Source: an uncultured Spirochaetales bacterium (GTDB taxonomy: Bacteria > Spirochaetota > Spirochaetia > Sphaerochaetales > Sphaerochaetaceae). Taken from it: a stretch of 64,000 nt of DNA. The notes beneath the pieces are model-generated. The model was not told the origin of the DNA and did no database searches. It saw only the letters and a list, made by a program, of their open reading frames with translations. Positions 43,501 through 53,690 of the stretch are shown here, one piece after another. The position numbers and the translations under genes are program-made. Location of the stretch: positions 1 through 64,000 of the forward strand of contig CALXYO010000007.1 of NCBI GenBank assembly GCA_944393005.1. Direction: 5' to 3'. How positions within the stretch are numbered: the first letter of the stretch is position 1; each line of letters starts with the position of its first letter.

Positions 43501-45644
43501 CAAAATCCGTCATAGTGCGGCAGCGTGAATTTGACTGAAGTTATTTTGCCGCCGAGCACGGCTTCCCTTTCTTCCCTGTTGCGGTATGTGACCCAGCGGA
43601 ATTCATTTTCGTAATCTTTCTGTTTCGTATGGACGGCTTCCTTTTTTATCCATACATTCAGATCGGTGCATTTTTCATCCCATATCGGCAGCATGTCATT
43701 TATGCTTTTCATTTCATCCTCTGCCAGATACTCAAGCACGGCTATTGCATGACGCAGCCTGTCTTCTTCATATACTTCTGCCAGATGTCTGTATTCAGCA
43801 TGCACTTCATCCCATGAGTTTATTCTCCCGTCCTCAATATCTGAAAGAAGCTTTTCAAGACGTGCTGAGCTTACAAGCTGTCCCCCGATATTCTCAAATG
43901 GCTCAATTCCCATGCTGTGGAAATCCGCAAGCACATCCTGCGCCGTAAGATCATGATCATTAGCCCATTTTGAAAGAGTCTTCATCCCATAGAAGAGGAG
44001 CATGTCATGGTAGGCGGCGTAAGCCTTGACCGGCTTGAGAATACGTACGGGGAATGGAGAGTGTTCAATCGTGTCAGCAAGCACTTCAAAACGAAGTTTT
44101 TCTCCTTTTCTGAGCAGACTCCTGCCATACTGCCGGCAGTATTCGTCGCTGTTTTTTTCTTCCAGTGCACTTCTGCCTGTCCAAAGTTCCATGAGCGAAA
44201 CGGCATTTATGATCTCATTGACCGTGTCCGGTGCGAGAAAATCTGTTTCAATCGATACCGGTTTTTCAATTCTCCTGTCCCTGTTTGAGAATTTCCAGCT
44301 GTTTCTCGCAAGTGCATACATGTTGTACATCCACCAGTATGCCGGCATAACTTCCCGTCTTCCTTTCTGTGCGTTGTCCGTCACCATGGAAAAAGGAAGG
44401 GGAACACAGAGCTCAGCGGGGTAATTGCCTTTTGTTATGAGACAGAATGATGCAAAACAGCTGTCATGTTTCAGCGTCGTGGAAAGAGCGGGCCAGAAAC
44501 CTCTGCCGGCACACAGTTCTCCGTCGTTGCCCCTTGAGTTGTGGTTTGATCCCACAGTCGCACCTGCCGCCATGTTGCTCTGTCCTTTGATCATCGATGC
44601 GATGAGGAATGAGTTGTTATGATGTTCTTCGTGGAAGGGGAAGATAAGATTATTCAGGACTTCACAGCAGCTTACAGTGCTGTTATCGCCGAGATAGGAA
44701 TGAATAAGACGTGCTCCGTATTTCAGATTGCTGTGGCTTGCCATGACAAAGCGTATGGCCTTGCAGCCGTAGAAAATCCTGCATCCTCTTCCGATTATTC
44801 CGTTTACCAGCTCGATTCCCTCACCGAGCTGCACAGGTTCTTCCTCGCTTGAATCAACTGTCAGGTTCTTCAGTTTGTTACAGCCTTTTACATATGCAGC
44901 CGGCCCGAAGTTGACGTCCTTTATGATGTGACAGCTTTTTATCACACAGTGCTGGGCCACGATACCGTATACACCGCGTCTGAATGGAACAGTGTTCTCG
45001 GTGAATGTTGTCAGCCTTTTCATGAGGGTTTTCCTGTCCCTGTATTTTGCCCATATGTACGCATCTGCCGTGTTCATTCCGACGAAGGGGAGAATCTCTC
45101 GTCCGCCGGCTTCGTTCATCACACTGATGCTGACCCTGAGATCCTCGCTTTCTCCTTCTTTTATGACACCGACACCGAATTTCGCATGATTCGTTGTCTG
45201 CAGTTCTCCGACCCTGTATATTATGGACTCTTTTCCTATTATGTAGTGGCTTATATAGTGACAGTGATGAACAGCGCAGTCTGACAGTATGTCGCTGCTG
45301 ATCACAGTGGAATCAGTGATGCCGATCGGCATGTAGAAATCGTGGAAAGCCAGCATCCTGTCTTTAAACGGTCCAAGACGGCACAGTCCGTAAAATGTGT
45401 TCCTTTTTACAAGGGAAGGATCAAACGGATCCTTTACAAGAATATCATCCCAGGATGAGGCTTCGTTGCCGTTAGCCTTCAGTCTGTCTGTTTCTTCCTC
45501 TGTGAGTTTCCTGTACCCGTCCATCGGGACCTGGCGGAAACGGAAAAGGAATTCATCTTCTTCTTTGTGCAGGAATTCCGTGCTCACGAATGATGAGCCG
45601 AATCCTTTCTTATCAACAATGCTTACGCGGTTTATGTCTTTCAT
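43491..45644 (-). CDS. DUF4954 family protein (left-handed beta-helix type)
   Basis: A 717-residue protein of the DUF4954 family. The central region shows hexapeptide-like turns (HCHYISHYIIGKESIIYRVG, CVIKSCHIIKDVNFGPAAYV, LIHSYLGDNSTVSCCEVLNN) typical of a left-handed beta-helix, as in acyl- and nucleotidyltransferases. The C-terminal 250 residues are helical. The family is best known from spirochaetes and Bacteroidetes and has no proven function; a sugar-phosphate or acyl transfer role is a guess from the fold. It is a single gene, with divergent DUF1848 upstream. Confidence 0.8.
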   Translation of the reverse strand: MKDINRVSIVDKKGFGSSFVSTEFLHKEEDEFLFRFRQVPMDGYRKLTEEETDRLKANGNEASSWDDILVKDPFDPSLVKRNTFYGLCRLGPFKDRMLAFHDFYMPIGITDSTVISSDILSDCAVHHCHYISHYIIGKESIIYRVGELQTTNHAKFGVGVIKEGESEDLRVSISVMNEAGGREILPFVGMNTADAYIWAKYRDRKTLMKRLTTFTENTVPFRRGVYGIVAQHCVIKSCHIIKDVNFGPAAYVKGCNKLKNLTVDSSEEEPVQLGEGIELVNGIIGRGCRIFYGCKAIRFVMASHSNLKYGARLIHSYLGDNSTVSCCEVLNNLIFPFHEEHHNNSFLIASMIKGQSNMAAGATVGSNHNSRGNDGELCAGRGFWPALSTTLKHDSCFASFCLITKGNYPAELCVPLPFSMVTDNAQKGRREVMPAYWWMYNMYALARNSWKFSNRDRRIEKPVSIETDFLAPDTVNEIINAVSLMELWTGRSALEEKNSDEYCRQYGRSLLRKGEKLRFEVLADTIEHSPFPVRILKPVKAYAAYHDMLLFYGMKTLSKWANDHDLTAQDVLADFHSMGIEPFENIGGQLVSSARLEKLLSDIEDGRINSWDEVHAEYRHLAEVYEEDRLRHAIAVLEYLAEDEMKSINDMLPIWDEKCTDLNVWIKKEAVHTKQKDYENEFRWVTYRNREEREAVLGGKITSVKFTLPHYDGFWKK

Positions 45645-45746
45645 GGAAAAATTCTCTTTCTTTAAGATTTGCGTTTCAAGAGAAGAGGAGGGTGGGAATG
45701 AGAAAAACAGTATAATTAGGGGCTTTTGTGTCTTATAATTTCCATC

Positions 45747-46685
45747 ATGATAATCAATACAGGCGGAAGAACCGATACTGTCCAGTATTACACACCCTGG
45801 CTACTTGAGAGATTCAGGCAGGGCTTTGTGTACACGCGCAATCCTCTCTTTCCGTCTAAAGTAATAAGGTATGAACTTGATCCATCTGTCGTGGACTGTG
45901 TTGTCTTCTGCTCGAAGAACTACCGTCCGATCCTGCCGTATCTGAGAGAGATCACAGACAGATTCAATACTTATTTCTTCTATACCATCACTGCATACGG
46001 GAAGGATATAGAACCGAATGTGCCGCTGGTAGATGAAAGCATTGAAACACTTGCTGCCTTATCTCATGCAGTCGGCAGACAAAGGGTCGCATGGCGCTAC
46101 GATCCGGTTTTGCTGAGTGGAAAATACACTGTGGAAAGACATCTGGAAACTTTCAGGTATATGGCCGGGAAGCTTGCCCCTCATATCGACAGGTGCATTT
46201 TCAGTTTCGTGGAGATGTACAGGAAGCTTGAATACAATTTTCCATCCCTGATTCCTCTTTCACCTGATGAGATGAACATGCTGGCCTGCGGGCTTGGAAG
46301 AATCGCTGCTGAAAACGGGATCCATATCCAGACATGCGGCACTGATGCCGATTATTCCCGCTACGGGATCCACAGGGCAGGCTGCATGACACTTGAAATT
46401 CTGGGCAGAGCGAACAATGTGGATTTCCGCCGGCTCAGACACAGGGGTATGAGAAAAGGATGTCACTGTATTGAGTCACGAGACATAGGTGCGTATGATT
46501 CCTGCCCGAACGGATGCAGATACTGCTATGCGAACACGGATTTCAGAAAGGCGGAGGAGAATTACAGGAAACATGATCCATCTTCTCCCCTGCTCATCGG
46601 GAGCGTGAGCGAAGGCGATGAGATAATCCGGGGTGTGCAGAAGTCTTTTCTCAAGGATGACGACGGTGTGCTGCCTCTGTTCTGA
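45747..46685 (+). CDS. DUF1848 family protein with C-terminal Cys cluster
   Basis: A 312-residue DUF1848 protein. It starts at MIINTGGRTDTVQYYTPWL, with the family's NTGxRTD-type opening, then a TIM-barrel-like body (RVAWRYDPVLLS) and a C-terminal Cys cluster: GCHCIESRDIG, CPNGCRYCYAN. The last has the CxxxCxxC spacing of radical-SAM iron-sulfur sites but lies at the C-terminus, not the N-terminus. The function is unknown; an iron-sulfur or zinc site is inference. There is no clear ribosome site, although TATAAT lies about 15 bases upstream. Confidence 0.82.
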   Translation: MIINTGGRTDTVQYYTPWLLERFRQGFVYTRNPLFPSKVIRYELDPSVVDCVVFCSKNYRPILPYLREITDRFNTYFFYTITAYGKDIEPNVPLVDESIETLAALSHAVGRQRVAWRYDPVLLSGKYTVERHLETFRYMAGKLAPHIDRCIFSFVEMYRKLEYNFPSLIPLSPDEMNMLACGLGRIAAENGIHIQTCGTDADYSRYGIHRAGCMTLEILGRANNVDFRRLRHRGMRKGCHCIESRDIGAYDSCPNGCRYCYANTDFRKAEENYRKHDPSSPLLIGSVSEGDEIIRGVQKSFLKDDDGVLPLF

Positions 46686-46781
46686 AGATTGTTCCTGAAC
46701 GAAAACATGAATTTGAATATTTTTTTGTTAACACTAAATTAATTCTTGTTTTTTTAGACACTTAGGGTGTATTATGTCAGC

Positions 46782-47384
46782 ATGCCCAAGAAAATAGATC
46801 ACGAAGAACGCAAGGTCAAAATACTTAAAACAGCTCTGGATGTCTTTGCAAAGGAAGGCTACAGGGACAGCAATCTGTCATTGATTGCAGAGCAGTGCGG
46901 ACTTTCACGTCCCACTCTTTATCAGTATTTCAAGGACAAGGACGAGATCTATTATTATGCCGTAAAGCTGGTCACCGGGCGTATGTTCCTGCGTTACGGA
47001 CAGATGGCCTGGGATGAGACGCTCGGCGGCTGTGTCGACCGTATCGAGGCTATCTGCAATGATATTATCGACGTGGCACTCAACAATGAGGCGGCACTCC
47101 AGTCTCTTATGGATGTCATGCTGCAGAGCAAGAGGGATCATGTGGACTTCTCGACCATAATCATGAAAAGAACCGTCAAGCTCACGATTCTTTTCAAACG
47201 GCTGCTCAATGCCGGAATAAAGGCAGGGGAAATCATACAGTGTGACATAAACAAGGTGTCAAACCATATTTTCACGCTGCTTGAGGCCTTCTGTTTCCAG
47301 ATAGCTTTCCTTGGCAATTTCTCTGCAGATGAGTCAAAGGACTTTGTCGCCACATACCTTGGCGCTTACAGGGTGAAAGCGTAA
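46782..47384 (+). CDS. TetR-family transcriptional regulator
   Basis: A 200-residue TetR-family protein. The N-terminal helix-turn-helix is clear (ALDVFAKEGYRDSNLSLIAE, then CGLSRPTLYQYFKDKDEIYY) and the ligand domain follows. I start at MPKKID; an upstream GTG at 46767 is possible. ACACTTAGGGTGT just before the gene is a near-palindrome that may be its operator. Targets are unknown; the gene points at clpB but a promoter lies between them. Confidence 0.85.
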   Translation: MPKKIDHEERKVKILKTALDVFAKEGYRDSNLSLIAEQCGLSRPTLYQYFKDKDEIYYYAVKLVTGRMFLRYGQMAWDETLGGCVDRIEAICNDIIDVALNNEAALQSLMDVMLQSKRDHVDFSTIIMKRTVKLTILFKRLLNAGIKAGEIIQCDINKVSNHIFTLLEAFCFQIAFLGNFSADESKDFVATYLGAYRVKA

Positions 47385-47414
47385 TTTTTTCTTTTCTTTT
47401 CCATAATTTCCTTC

Positions 47415-47443
47415 TTGCCGTTTCCGTTGCCGCTTGTTAACTT
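47415..47443 (+). promoter_or_regulatory. Possible clpB promoter
   Basis: TTGCCG (47415-47420) and TAACTT (47438-47443) are 17 bp apart, about 40 bases upstream of the clpB start. No CIRCE or clear heat-shock sigma element was found, so heat control of this copy is not shown. Confidence 0.35.
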
Positions 47444-47483
47444 AGGACTTGTGAGCAGCCTTGTCCGTTATGGAGGGCATAAT

Positions 47484-50057
47484 ATGGATTTCAATAAATT
47501 TACGGTTAAACTGCAGGAAGCTGTGGAAACAGCCAACCAGTATGCAGGAGAACAGAATCACAGTCAGCTTGAGATAGCTCATATCCTCGTTGCACTGCTT
47601 GCGCAGAAGGAGGGTATAGTAAGGCCGCTTATCGACAAGATAGGTGTTTCCTCTTCCACGCTTGAAGCTGAAATGAGGAAGATTGTGGATTCCCTTCCAA
47701 AGGCGTACGGTCCTGTTCAGCGCAGTCTTTCCCAGAATGCGTATGATGCATTCAACAAGGCGGACAAGATCCGCATGGATTTCAAGGATGAATATACTTC
47801 GGCCGAGCATTTCCTTCTTGCCGTGATGGAAGTGGACTGTCCTGAAAGAGAGGTTTTCATTCATCTGGGAATTTCCAAAGAAGCTCTTATGAAGGCTTTG
47901 AAGGAAGTCCGCGGAAGTGAGAGGATCACAAATCAGGATCCGGAGCAGAGCTTCCAGACACTGAAGAAGTACTGCAAGGACTTGACCTCCCTTGCAAGGG
48001 AAGGGAAGATGGATCCTGTCATCGGACGTGATGAGGAAATAAGGCGTGTGATGCAGGTTCTGTGCAGAAAGACGAAGAACAACCCTGTTCTCATCGGTGA
48101 ACCAGGTGTCGGCAAGACGGCAATTGTGGAAGGACTTGCCCAGCGTATCGCAAAAGGCGATGTGCCTGAGTCCCTGAAGACAAAGCGCCTTCTCAGCCTC
48201 GATATGGGTTCTCTTGTCGCCGGTGCCAAATTCCGCGGTGAGTTCGAGGAACGTCTCAAAGGTGTCATAAATGAGGTTGCAAGAAGTGAAGGTGAAGTCA
48301 TTCTCTTCATTGATGAGCTTCATACGATCGTAGGTGCAGGCGCGGCGGAAGGCAGTACCGATGCGTCCAACCTGATCAAGCCGGCTCTTGCCCGCGGTGA
48401 GCTTCATGCCATCGGTGCCACAACCCTTGATGAATACAGGAAGTATATTGAGAGCGATAAGGCACTTGAACGCCGTTTCCAGCCTGTATATACGAAGGAA
48501 CCTACTGTTGAGGACACAATTGCCATTCTCCGTGGTCTTCAGCCGAGGTATGAGGTGCATCATGGTGTCAGGATCAAGGATGAGGCACTTGTCGCAGCTG
48601 CAACGCTGTCTGACAGGTACATCACGAACCGTTATCTTCCTGACAAGGCCATCGATCTTGTTGACGAGGCCGCAAGCCAGCTGAAGATGGAGATTGAATC
48701 ACAGCCGGTGGAGCTTGACAAGATTGACAGGAAAATGCTGCAGCTTTCCGTTGAGAAGAGTGCTCTTTCCCGTGAGACCGATGAAGCCAGCAAGGAACGT
48801 CTTGAGAAAATCGAGGCTGAGCTTGCGGAACTCAAGAGCAAGCATGATGCGATGCATCTGCAGTGGACCAACGAGAAGAATGCCATCACAGGTGTGAAGG
48901 AGCTGAAAAGCGAGATAGAGAAGCTGTCAAATGAACAGCAGCTGTGCGAGAGAGAAGGGAATCTCAACAGGGCAGCCGAGATCAAGTACGCCCTGATTCC
49001 TGCAAAGCAGAAAGAGATCAAGGCAAAGGAAGATGCCCTTAATGAGATTCAGAAGGAAGATCACCGTCTGCTCCGTGAAGAGGTCACGGAAGACGATATC
49101 GCGCGCATAGTCTCTTCCTGGACAGGTGTTCCTGTGGCAAAGATGCTTTCTTCCGAAATGGACAAGTACCTGCATCTTGAGGACACGCTTTCAAAGGAAG
49201 TCATCGGACAGGATACGGCAATCAGTGCTGTCTCTAATGCGATCAGACGTAACAAGACCGGCATTGCAGATGAGCACAGACCGCTTGGGTCCTTCCTGTT
49301 TGCAGGTCCTACCGGAGTAGGTAAGACTCTGCTTGCAAAGAAGCTTGCCTCCTTCCTGTTTGATGATGAGAAGGCCCTTACCAGAATCGATATGTCCGAG
49401 TACATGGAGAAGCACTCTGTATCGAGACTTATCGGTGCACCCCCGGGATACGTCGGTTACGATCAGGGAGGTCAGCTGACTGAAGTCGTCAGGAGAAGAC
49501 CGTATTCGGTAATTCTTTTTGATGAGATCGAGAAGGCCCATCCCGATGTGTTCAATGTACTTCTTCAGGTGCTTGATGACGGTCGTCTGACAGACGGTCA
49601 GGGACGTGTTGTGGATTTCACGAATTCCATCATCATCATGACGAGCAACCTGGGTTCTCAGGAGATACTCGCAAGCGGCGGGAACGTGGACAAGGAGAAG
49701 ATCCTCTCGATCATCGAAGCCAGCTTCAAGCCTGAGTTCATCAACAGAATCGATGAGATCATTGTATTCAATCCGCTCGGCAAGGCCCAGATCGAGAAGA
49801 TTGTCACTCTTCAGCTCGAGACGCTCAGAGAACGTCTTGAGAAGAGAGGATACAAGCTTACCTGGGATGACAGCGTGGCTGAGTTCATCGGCCGTGTGGG
49901 CTTCGACCCGACATTCGGTGCCCGTCCCATCAGAAGGGCTATCCAGAATGAGATCGAGAACCCGCTCGCCAAGGCGATGCTTTCAGGTACTCTCACAACC
50001 GAAAAGGATGTTCATATAAGCATGGACGGTGACAATGTTGTCGTAAGTCAGAAATGA
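47484..50057 (+). CDS. clpB: ATP-dependent chaperone ClpB
   Basis: A full-length 857-residue ClpB disaggregase, which works with DnaK to resolve aggregated protein. Landmarks: N-domain ([13 protein letters not shown]), first AAA+ domain with Walker [10 protein letters not shown] and Walker [10 protein letters not shown], the coiled-coil middle domain (about residues 400-520) that is diagnostic of ClpB, second AAA+ domain with GPTGVGKT, and [15 protein letters not shown]. The start is set at MDFNKFTV, which has GGAGGG upstream; the longer frame has no match in the family. Confidence 0.97.
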   Translation: MDFNKFTVKLQEAVETANQYAGEQNHSQLEIAHILVALLAQKEGIVRPLIDKIGVSSSTLEAEMRKIVDSLPKAYGPVQRSLSQNAYDAFNKADKIRMDFKDEYTSAEHFLLAVMEVDCPEREVFIHLGISKEALMKALKEVRGSERITNQDPEQSFQTLKKYCKDLTSLAREGKMDPVIGRDEEIRRVMQVLCRKTKNNPVLIGEPGVGKTAIVEGLAQRIAKGDVPESLKTKRLLSLDMGSLVAGAKFRGEFEERLKGVINEVARSEGEVILFIDELHTIVGAGAAEGSTDASNLIKPALARGELHAIGATTLDEYRKYIESDKALERRFQPVYTKEPTVEDTIAILRGLQPRYEVHHGVRIKDEALVAAATLSDRYITNRYLPDKAIDLVDEAASQLKMEIESQPVELDKIDRKMLQLSVEKSALSRETDEASKERLEKIEAELAELKSKHDAMHLQWTNEKNAITGVKELKSEIEKLSNEQQLCEREGNLNRAAEIKYALIPAKQKEIKAKEDALNEIQKEDHRLLREEVTEDDIARIVSSWTGVPVAKMLSSEMDKYLHLEDTLSKEVIGQDTAISAVSNAIRRNKTGIADEHRPLGSFLFAGPTGVGKTLLAKKLASFLFDDEKALTRIDMSEYMEKHSVSRLIGAPPGYVGYDQGGQLTEVVRRRPYSVILFDEIEKAHPDVFNVLLQVLDDGRLTDGQGRVVDFTNSIIIMTSNLGSQEILASGGNVDKEKILSIIEASFKPEFINRIDEIIVFNPLGKAQIEKIVTLQLETLRERLEKRGYKLTWDDSVAEFIGRVGFDPTFGARPIRRAIQNEIENPLAKAMLSGTLTTEKDVHISMDGDNVVVSQK

Positions 50058-50079
50058 TGGTGGATAGGATATGTGTTCG

Positions 50080-50104
50080 GGCCGGCAGGGATGCCGGCCT
50101 TTTG
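50080..50104 (+). terminator. Terminator of clpB
   Basis: GGCCGGCA (50080-50087) and TGCCGGCC (50092-50099) form a perfect stem with a GGGA tetraloop, followed by TTTT. It separates clpB from the CRISPR locus. Confidence 0.85.
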
Positions 50105-50207
50105 TGTAAATGCAATTATTTTGTTCCTTTTCAACTTATCCTTTGAATTTTTGTAATCCGCATTTTAAACTATTAGATGCATGATTCTTTTACGGAGGGG
50201 ACTTCAT

Positions 50208-53200
50208 ATGGACAAAAGCAAGTCAAGAACTTATAAAGCGATGGCATGTTCAATAGTTGTCAGGCTTAATGGCAGGGCATATTCCGTTGGCTTTGATCTC
50301 GGGCCCGGATCAATTGGTGTTGCCGTTGTTGCCCTGGAGCCGGATGAGCATGGTGTGCTTTATCCCACGGAACTTATATTTGCGTGCAGCCGTATATTCC
50401 CTTCTTCTGCTGGAGCTCAGGCAAGACGGGGGAAAAGAGGGCAACGCAATGCGATAAGGCACAAAGCACACCGTATGGAAAAATTATGGAAGCTTCTTGC
50501 AGAAAGAGATCTCATGCTGCCTTATTCGAAAGATGAGACAAAAGATCCTGCAAGACTGCGTTTCAGCGAGTATGAAATAAGAAAAGACCCATATTCTCTG
50601 AGACTGAAAGGATTGACTGAGAAATTGTCTCTCCCTGAGCTCGGGGTTGCTTTATATCATATTGCAGGGCACAGGGGTGCTTCATCAATACGTACTTTTA
50701 TAGATAGCAGTGTCAAAGATGAAAAAGAAAGTGAGATGCTCAGAAAAACAGAGGAAATATGCAGAAATGAGCATCTGAACACTTTCATTGAAGTATTGTA
50801 TAAATCCCGTCAGGAGAATGGGACTTCATTTCGCAATACTTTGAAAGCTCAGGGAAAAACTCCTCTTCCGACAAGAGATATTATTGAAAGCGAACTGGAT
50901 ATGCTGCTCAGTAGGCAGTGTGGATATTATCCTGATGTTCTCGATTGTGATTATGTCAGGAGAATAAAGGACACAATTCTTTTTGAGAATGAAAAAATTG
51001 TTCCCGAAGCCGGAAACTGCCCTTATTTCCCAGATGAAAAGAAATTGCCAAGGGCTTCTTTTATAAATGAGGAAAGACGTATATGGGAAGCTGTGAACAA
51101 TGTCCGGATTGAAAAAGAGGTCCAATACGGAGACCGTTTCAAGACGGTCAGAGAACCATTAACCGATACGGAAAGAAAACAGCTGTATGATCTGCTTAGA
51201 CACGGGAAAGACATAAGTGTGGCAGGTTTCAAAAGACTGTTTCCTCAATACAGATACTGTAAGCAGATTATTCTTCAGGGATCAGATAAAAAGACTCAGA
51301 ATATTACCGGATTCCGCTTTAAGAAACTGGAAGATTCCCCGTGGTTTTCTGCTATGTCTGAAGAACTTCAGCTTGAGTTTATTCAGGAATACATCAACTG
51401 TCCTGACGACAAGAAACTTCGTGGTATCCTGGCTGATAAATTCAATTTGACTGCAGCTGATATAGATGAGGCTCTTCATCTGCAACTTGTGGACGGCTAT
51501 GCTCCAGTCAGCATAAGCGCCATGAAAATCATTCTTGAATACATAGTACGGGACAGACTGAGCTATCAGGAAGCGGAAGCAAAAGCTGTTGAGGAAGGTA
51601 AGCTTTACAGCCAGGATACTGATCTTGTCTATGACTTCCTTCCTTATTATGGACAGGTCATTCCTGCAAGTACCCAGGCTCTTGCAGGTAAGGCATGGCA
51701 CAGTGCTTTTGCAGATAAAAAAGGAAAGAAAGGTTTCATAACTCCATTTACAAACAAGGATGAGGAAAAGTACGGCAGAATAGCCAATCCTGTAGTGCAT
51801 CAGACTCTCAATGAACTCAGAAAGCTAATGAATGAACTTCTTGAGGTCATTGGATATAAACCGGAAACAATATGCATTGAGCTGGCACGGGAACTGAAGG
51901 TTGGAAAAGAAAAACGTGATAAAATAAGCCAGGATAACAGTAAACAGGAAGCGGACAATAAAAAAGTATTTGATGAATTCTGTAAACCCCATAATCTGAG
52001 CAAGAAATTCATAAAGCATTTCAGACTGCTCAACGAACAGAAGTGTAAATGTCCATATTGTCTTAAAACCATCAGTGTGGATGATGTTGTGAACCACAAT
52101 GTGGATATTGATCATATCTATCCGATCGATGATACAGGTGATTCCTCTTACAACAATCTTGTGCTTGCCCATAAAACATGCAATGAATCAAAAAAGGCAA
52201 AGAGAATTCCTTATGCTGCATTTAGCTCTGATCCTCTGTTGTGGAGTAAAATGGAACAGTATGTGACAGAGAATTTGCCAGCTGCAAAGGCTGCCAGATT
52301 CCAGACCACCACAGAAGAATATGATGAAATGCTTGAGAGCAAAGATTTTAAACCACGTTTTGTCCCTGACAATGCTTACATCGCGAGGATTGCATGTAAG
52401 TATCTGAGCTGCCTGTATGCGAAAGAAGACAGGTTATCTGCAGTAAGGACGATAAGAGGAAGTGAGACTGCAATTCTCAGGAAGGCCTGGGGACTTAATT
52501 CCATAACAAATGCTCTTGCTGAAAATATCTCGTCTGAATCTGAATATGAAAATAAAAAGAACAGGAGCGATCACAGGCACCATGCTCTTGATGCTATTGT
52601 CGCGGCATATTTTACTCCCGTATATTCGACGATCATTGAGACCGCAAATGCAGCAGGACATTCATGGGGCGAGATTGTTCAGCGGCTTCCGATACCCAAA
52701 TACTACAGACTTGATAAGAGCCTTTTGAAGAAAGAGCAGGTTACTGCTTTCAGAAATGAAATTCAGAATTTCATTTTTAACAATACATATGTATCGATGA
52801 AGCAAGCAATAAGTAAGAATGGAAAGCTTTTAGAAGATACCCGACATGCAATTCTGGCTTTAAATGATACTGATATTGTTTTTTCTACAAGACGGCAGGT
52901 TCAGGATATAAATGTTGCCAAGCTTTCAGGAAAAAGTTCTCTTGAAAGCTGCCTGATGAAATTCTCTCTTCCGTCTTTTCTAAGCGATGAGGAACGGGCA
53001 ATAATAAATAAACATCTTCAGTTTAACTCACGTGTATTTGATGCTGTTTCAAGCAAACTTGAATATGCTAAAGAATGCTTAGAAAAGGAAAATGCAGAAA
53101 AAAAGGTAAATGGAAAAGCACAAAAGAACATTACTGAAAAAGCAATTATCTTAAAAGCCTGCGGACAAGTAGGAGGTGTTTATTACCAAATAGAAAACAA

Positions 53201-53687
53201 AAAGAGGAGTAAAGTCTTTATGACATCCTCATCATCTGTATTTGATGTCGGAAGTAATTTCTCAATTGATTTATTTCTTGATAAAAACAGAGAACTGAAA
53301 GGTGAAGTTATTCAGAAAATAAATATCATGAATGATAATTTCATACCCAAATATATAAAAGAAGGGTATTCATTATTTGAAAGGATATATCCGAAAGATA
53401 TTTTGGAGATTGATTTAGTTCCTGCTATTGGATCGGGTAAAAAAGCTTTATCTCAAAGTTTCATAACTCCTAATGCACCTAGCGGGAGAACTTTTATTCA
53501 GATTGATACATTCACAGAAGATAAAGGATCTATAAAAGTTTTGTTCTATCCTATTGTAATGACAAATGAGAAAGTAAAATCTTCTTTCAATCTTAACAGC
53601 TTGATAAAAATGAATGCCAGAAAAGTTGTATTGAGCAGTTTGGGTCTTGTTGTATACCGTTCCAAACTGCTTCTTGGGGGAACTTAA
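50208..53687 (+). CDS. cas9: Cas9 endonuclease (type II CRISPR, probably II-C)
   Basis: A 1159-residue Cas9, the RNA-guided DNA nuclease. RuvC-I is FDLGPGSIGVAVVA with Asp30 (the usual position of Gly-Thr-Asn is Gly-Pro-Gly). An arginine-rich bridge helix follows (RRGKRGQRNAIRHKAHRMEK). RuvC-II is CIELARELK with Glu558. The HNH domain has a CPYC pair and VDIDHIYPI with His636. RuvC-III is DHRHHALDAIVAA with His792 and Asp795. All catalytic residues are kept, so it should be active. GGAGGGG precedes this ATG; an upstream in-frame start at 50181 is less likely. The last 700 bases are richer in A/T than the host genes, suggesting transfer. Confidence 0.97.
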   Translation: MDKSKSRTYKAMACSIVVRLNGRAYSVGFDLGPGSIGVAVVALEPDEHGVLYPTELIFACSRIFPSSAGAQARRGKRGQRNAIRHKAHRMEKLWKLLAERDLMLPYSKDETKDPARLRFSEYEIRKDPYSLRLKGLTEKLSLPELGVALYHIAGHRGASSIRTFIDSSVKDEKESEMLRKTEEICRNEHLNTFIEVLYKSRQENGTSFRNTLKAQGKTPLPTRDIIESELDMLLSRQCGYYPDVLDCDYVRRIKDTILFENEKIVPEAGNCPYFPDEKKLPRASFINEERRIWEAVNNVRIEKEVQYGDRFKTVREPLTDTERKQLYDLLRHGKDISVAGFKRLFPQYRYCKQIILQGSDKKTQNITGFRFKKLEDSPWFSAMSEELQLEFIQEYINCPDDKKLRGILADKFNLTAADIDEALHLQLVDGYAPVSISAMKIILEYIVRDRLSYQEAEAKAVEEGKLYSQDTDLVYDFLPYYGQVIPASTQALAGKAWHSAFADKKGKKGFITPFTNKDEEKYGRIANPVVHQTLNELRKLMNELLEVIGYKPETICIELARELKVGKEKRDKISQDNSKQEADNKKVFDEFCKPHNLSKKFIKHFRLLNEQKCKCPYCLKTISVDDVVNHNVDIDHIYPIDDTGDSSYNNLVLAHKTCNESKKAKRIPYAAFSSDPLLWSKMEQYVTENLPAAKAARFQTTTEEYDEMLESKDFKPRFVPDNAYIARIACKYLSCLYAKEDRLSAVRTIRGSETAILRKAWGLNSITNALAENISSESEYENKKNRSDHRHHALDAIVAAYFTPVYSTIIETANAAGHSWGEIVQRLPIPKYYRLDKSLLKKEQVTAFRNEIQNFIFNNTYVSMKQAISKNGKLLEDTRHAILALNDTDIVFSTRRQVQDINVAKLSGKSSLESCLMKFSLPSFLSDEERAIINKHLQFNSRVFDAVSSKLEYAKECLEKENAEKKVNGKAQKNITEKAIILKACGQVGGVYYQIENKKRSKVFMTSSSSVFDVGSNFSIDLFLDKNRELKGEVIQKINIMNDNFIPKYIKEGYSLFERIYPKDILEIDLVPAIGSGKKALSQSFITPNAPSGRTFIQIDTFTEDKGSIKVLFYPIVMTNEKVKSSFNLNSLIKMNARKVVLSSLGLVVYRSKLLLGGT

Positions 53688-53690
53688 TGG

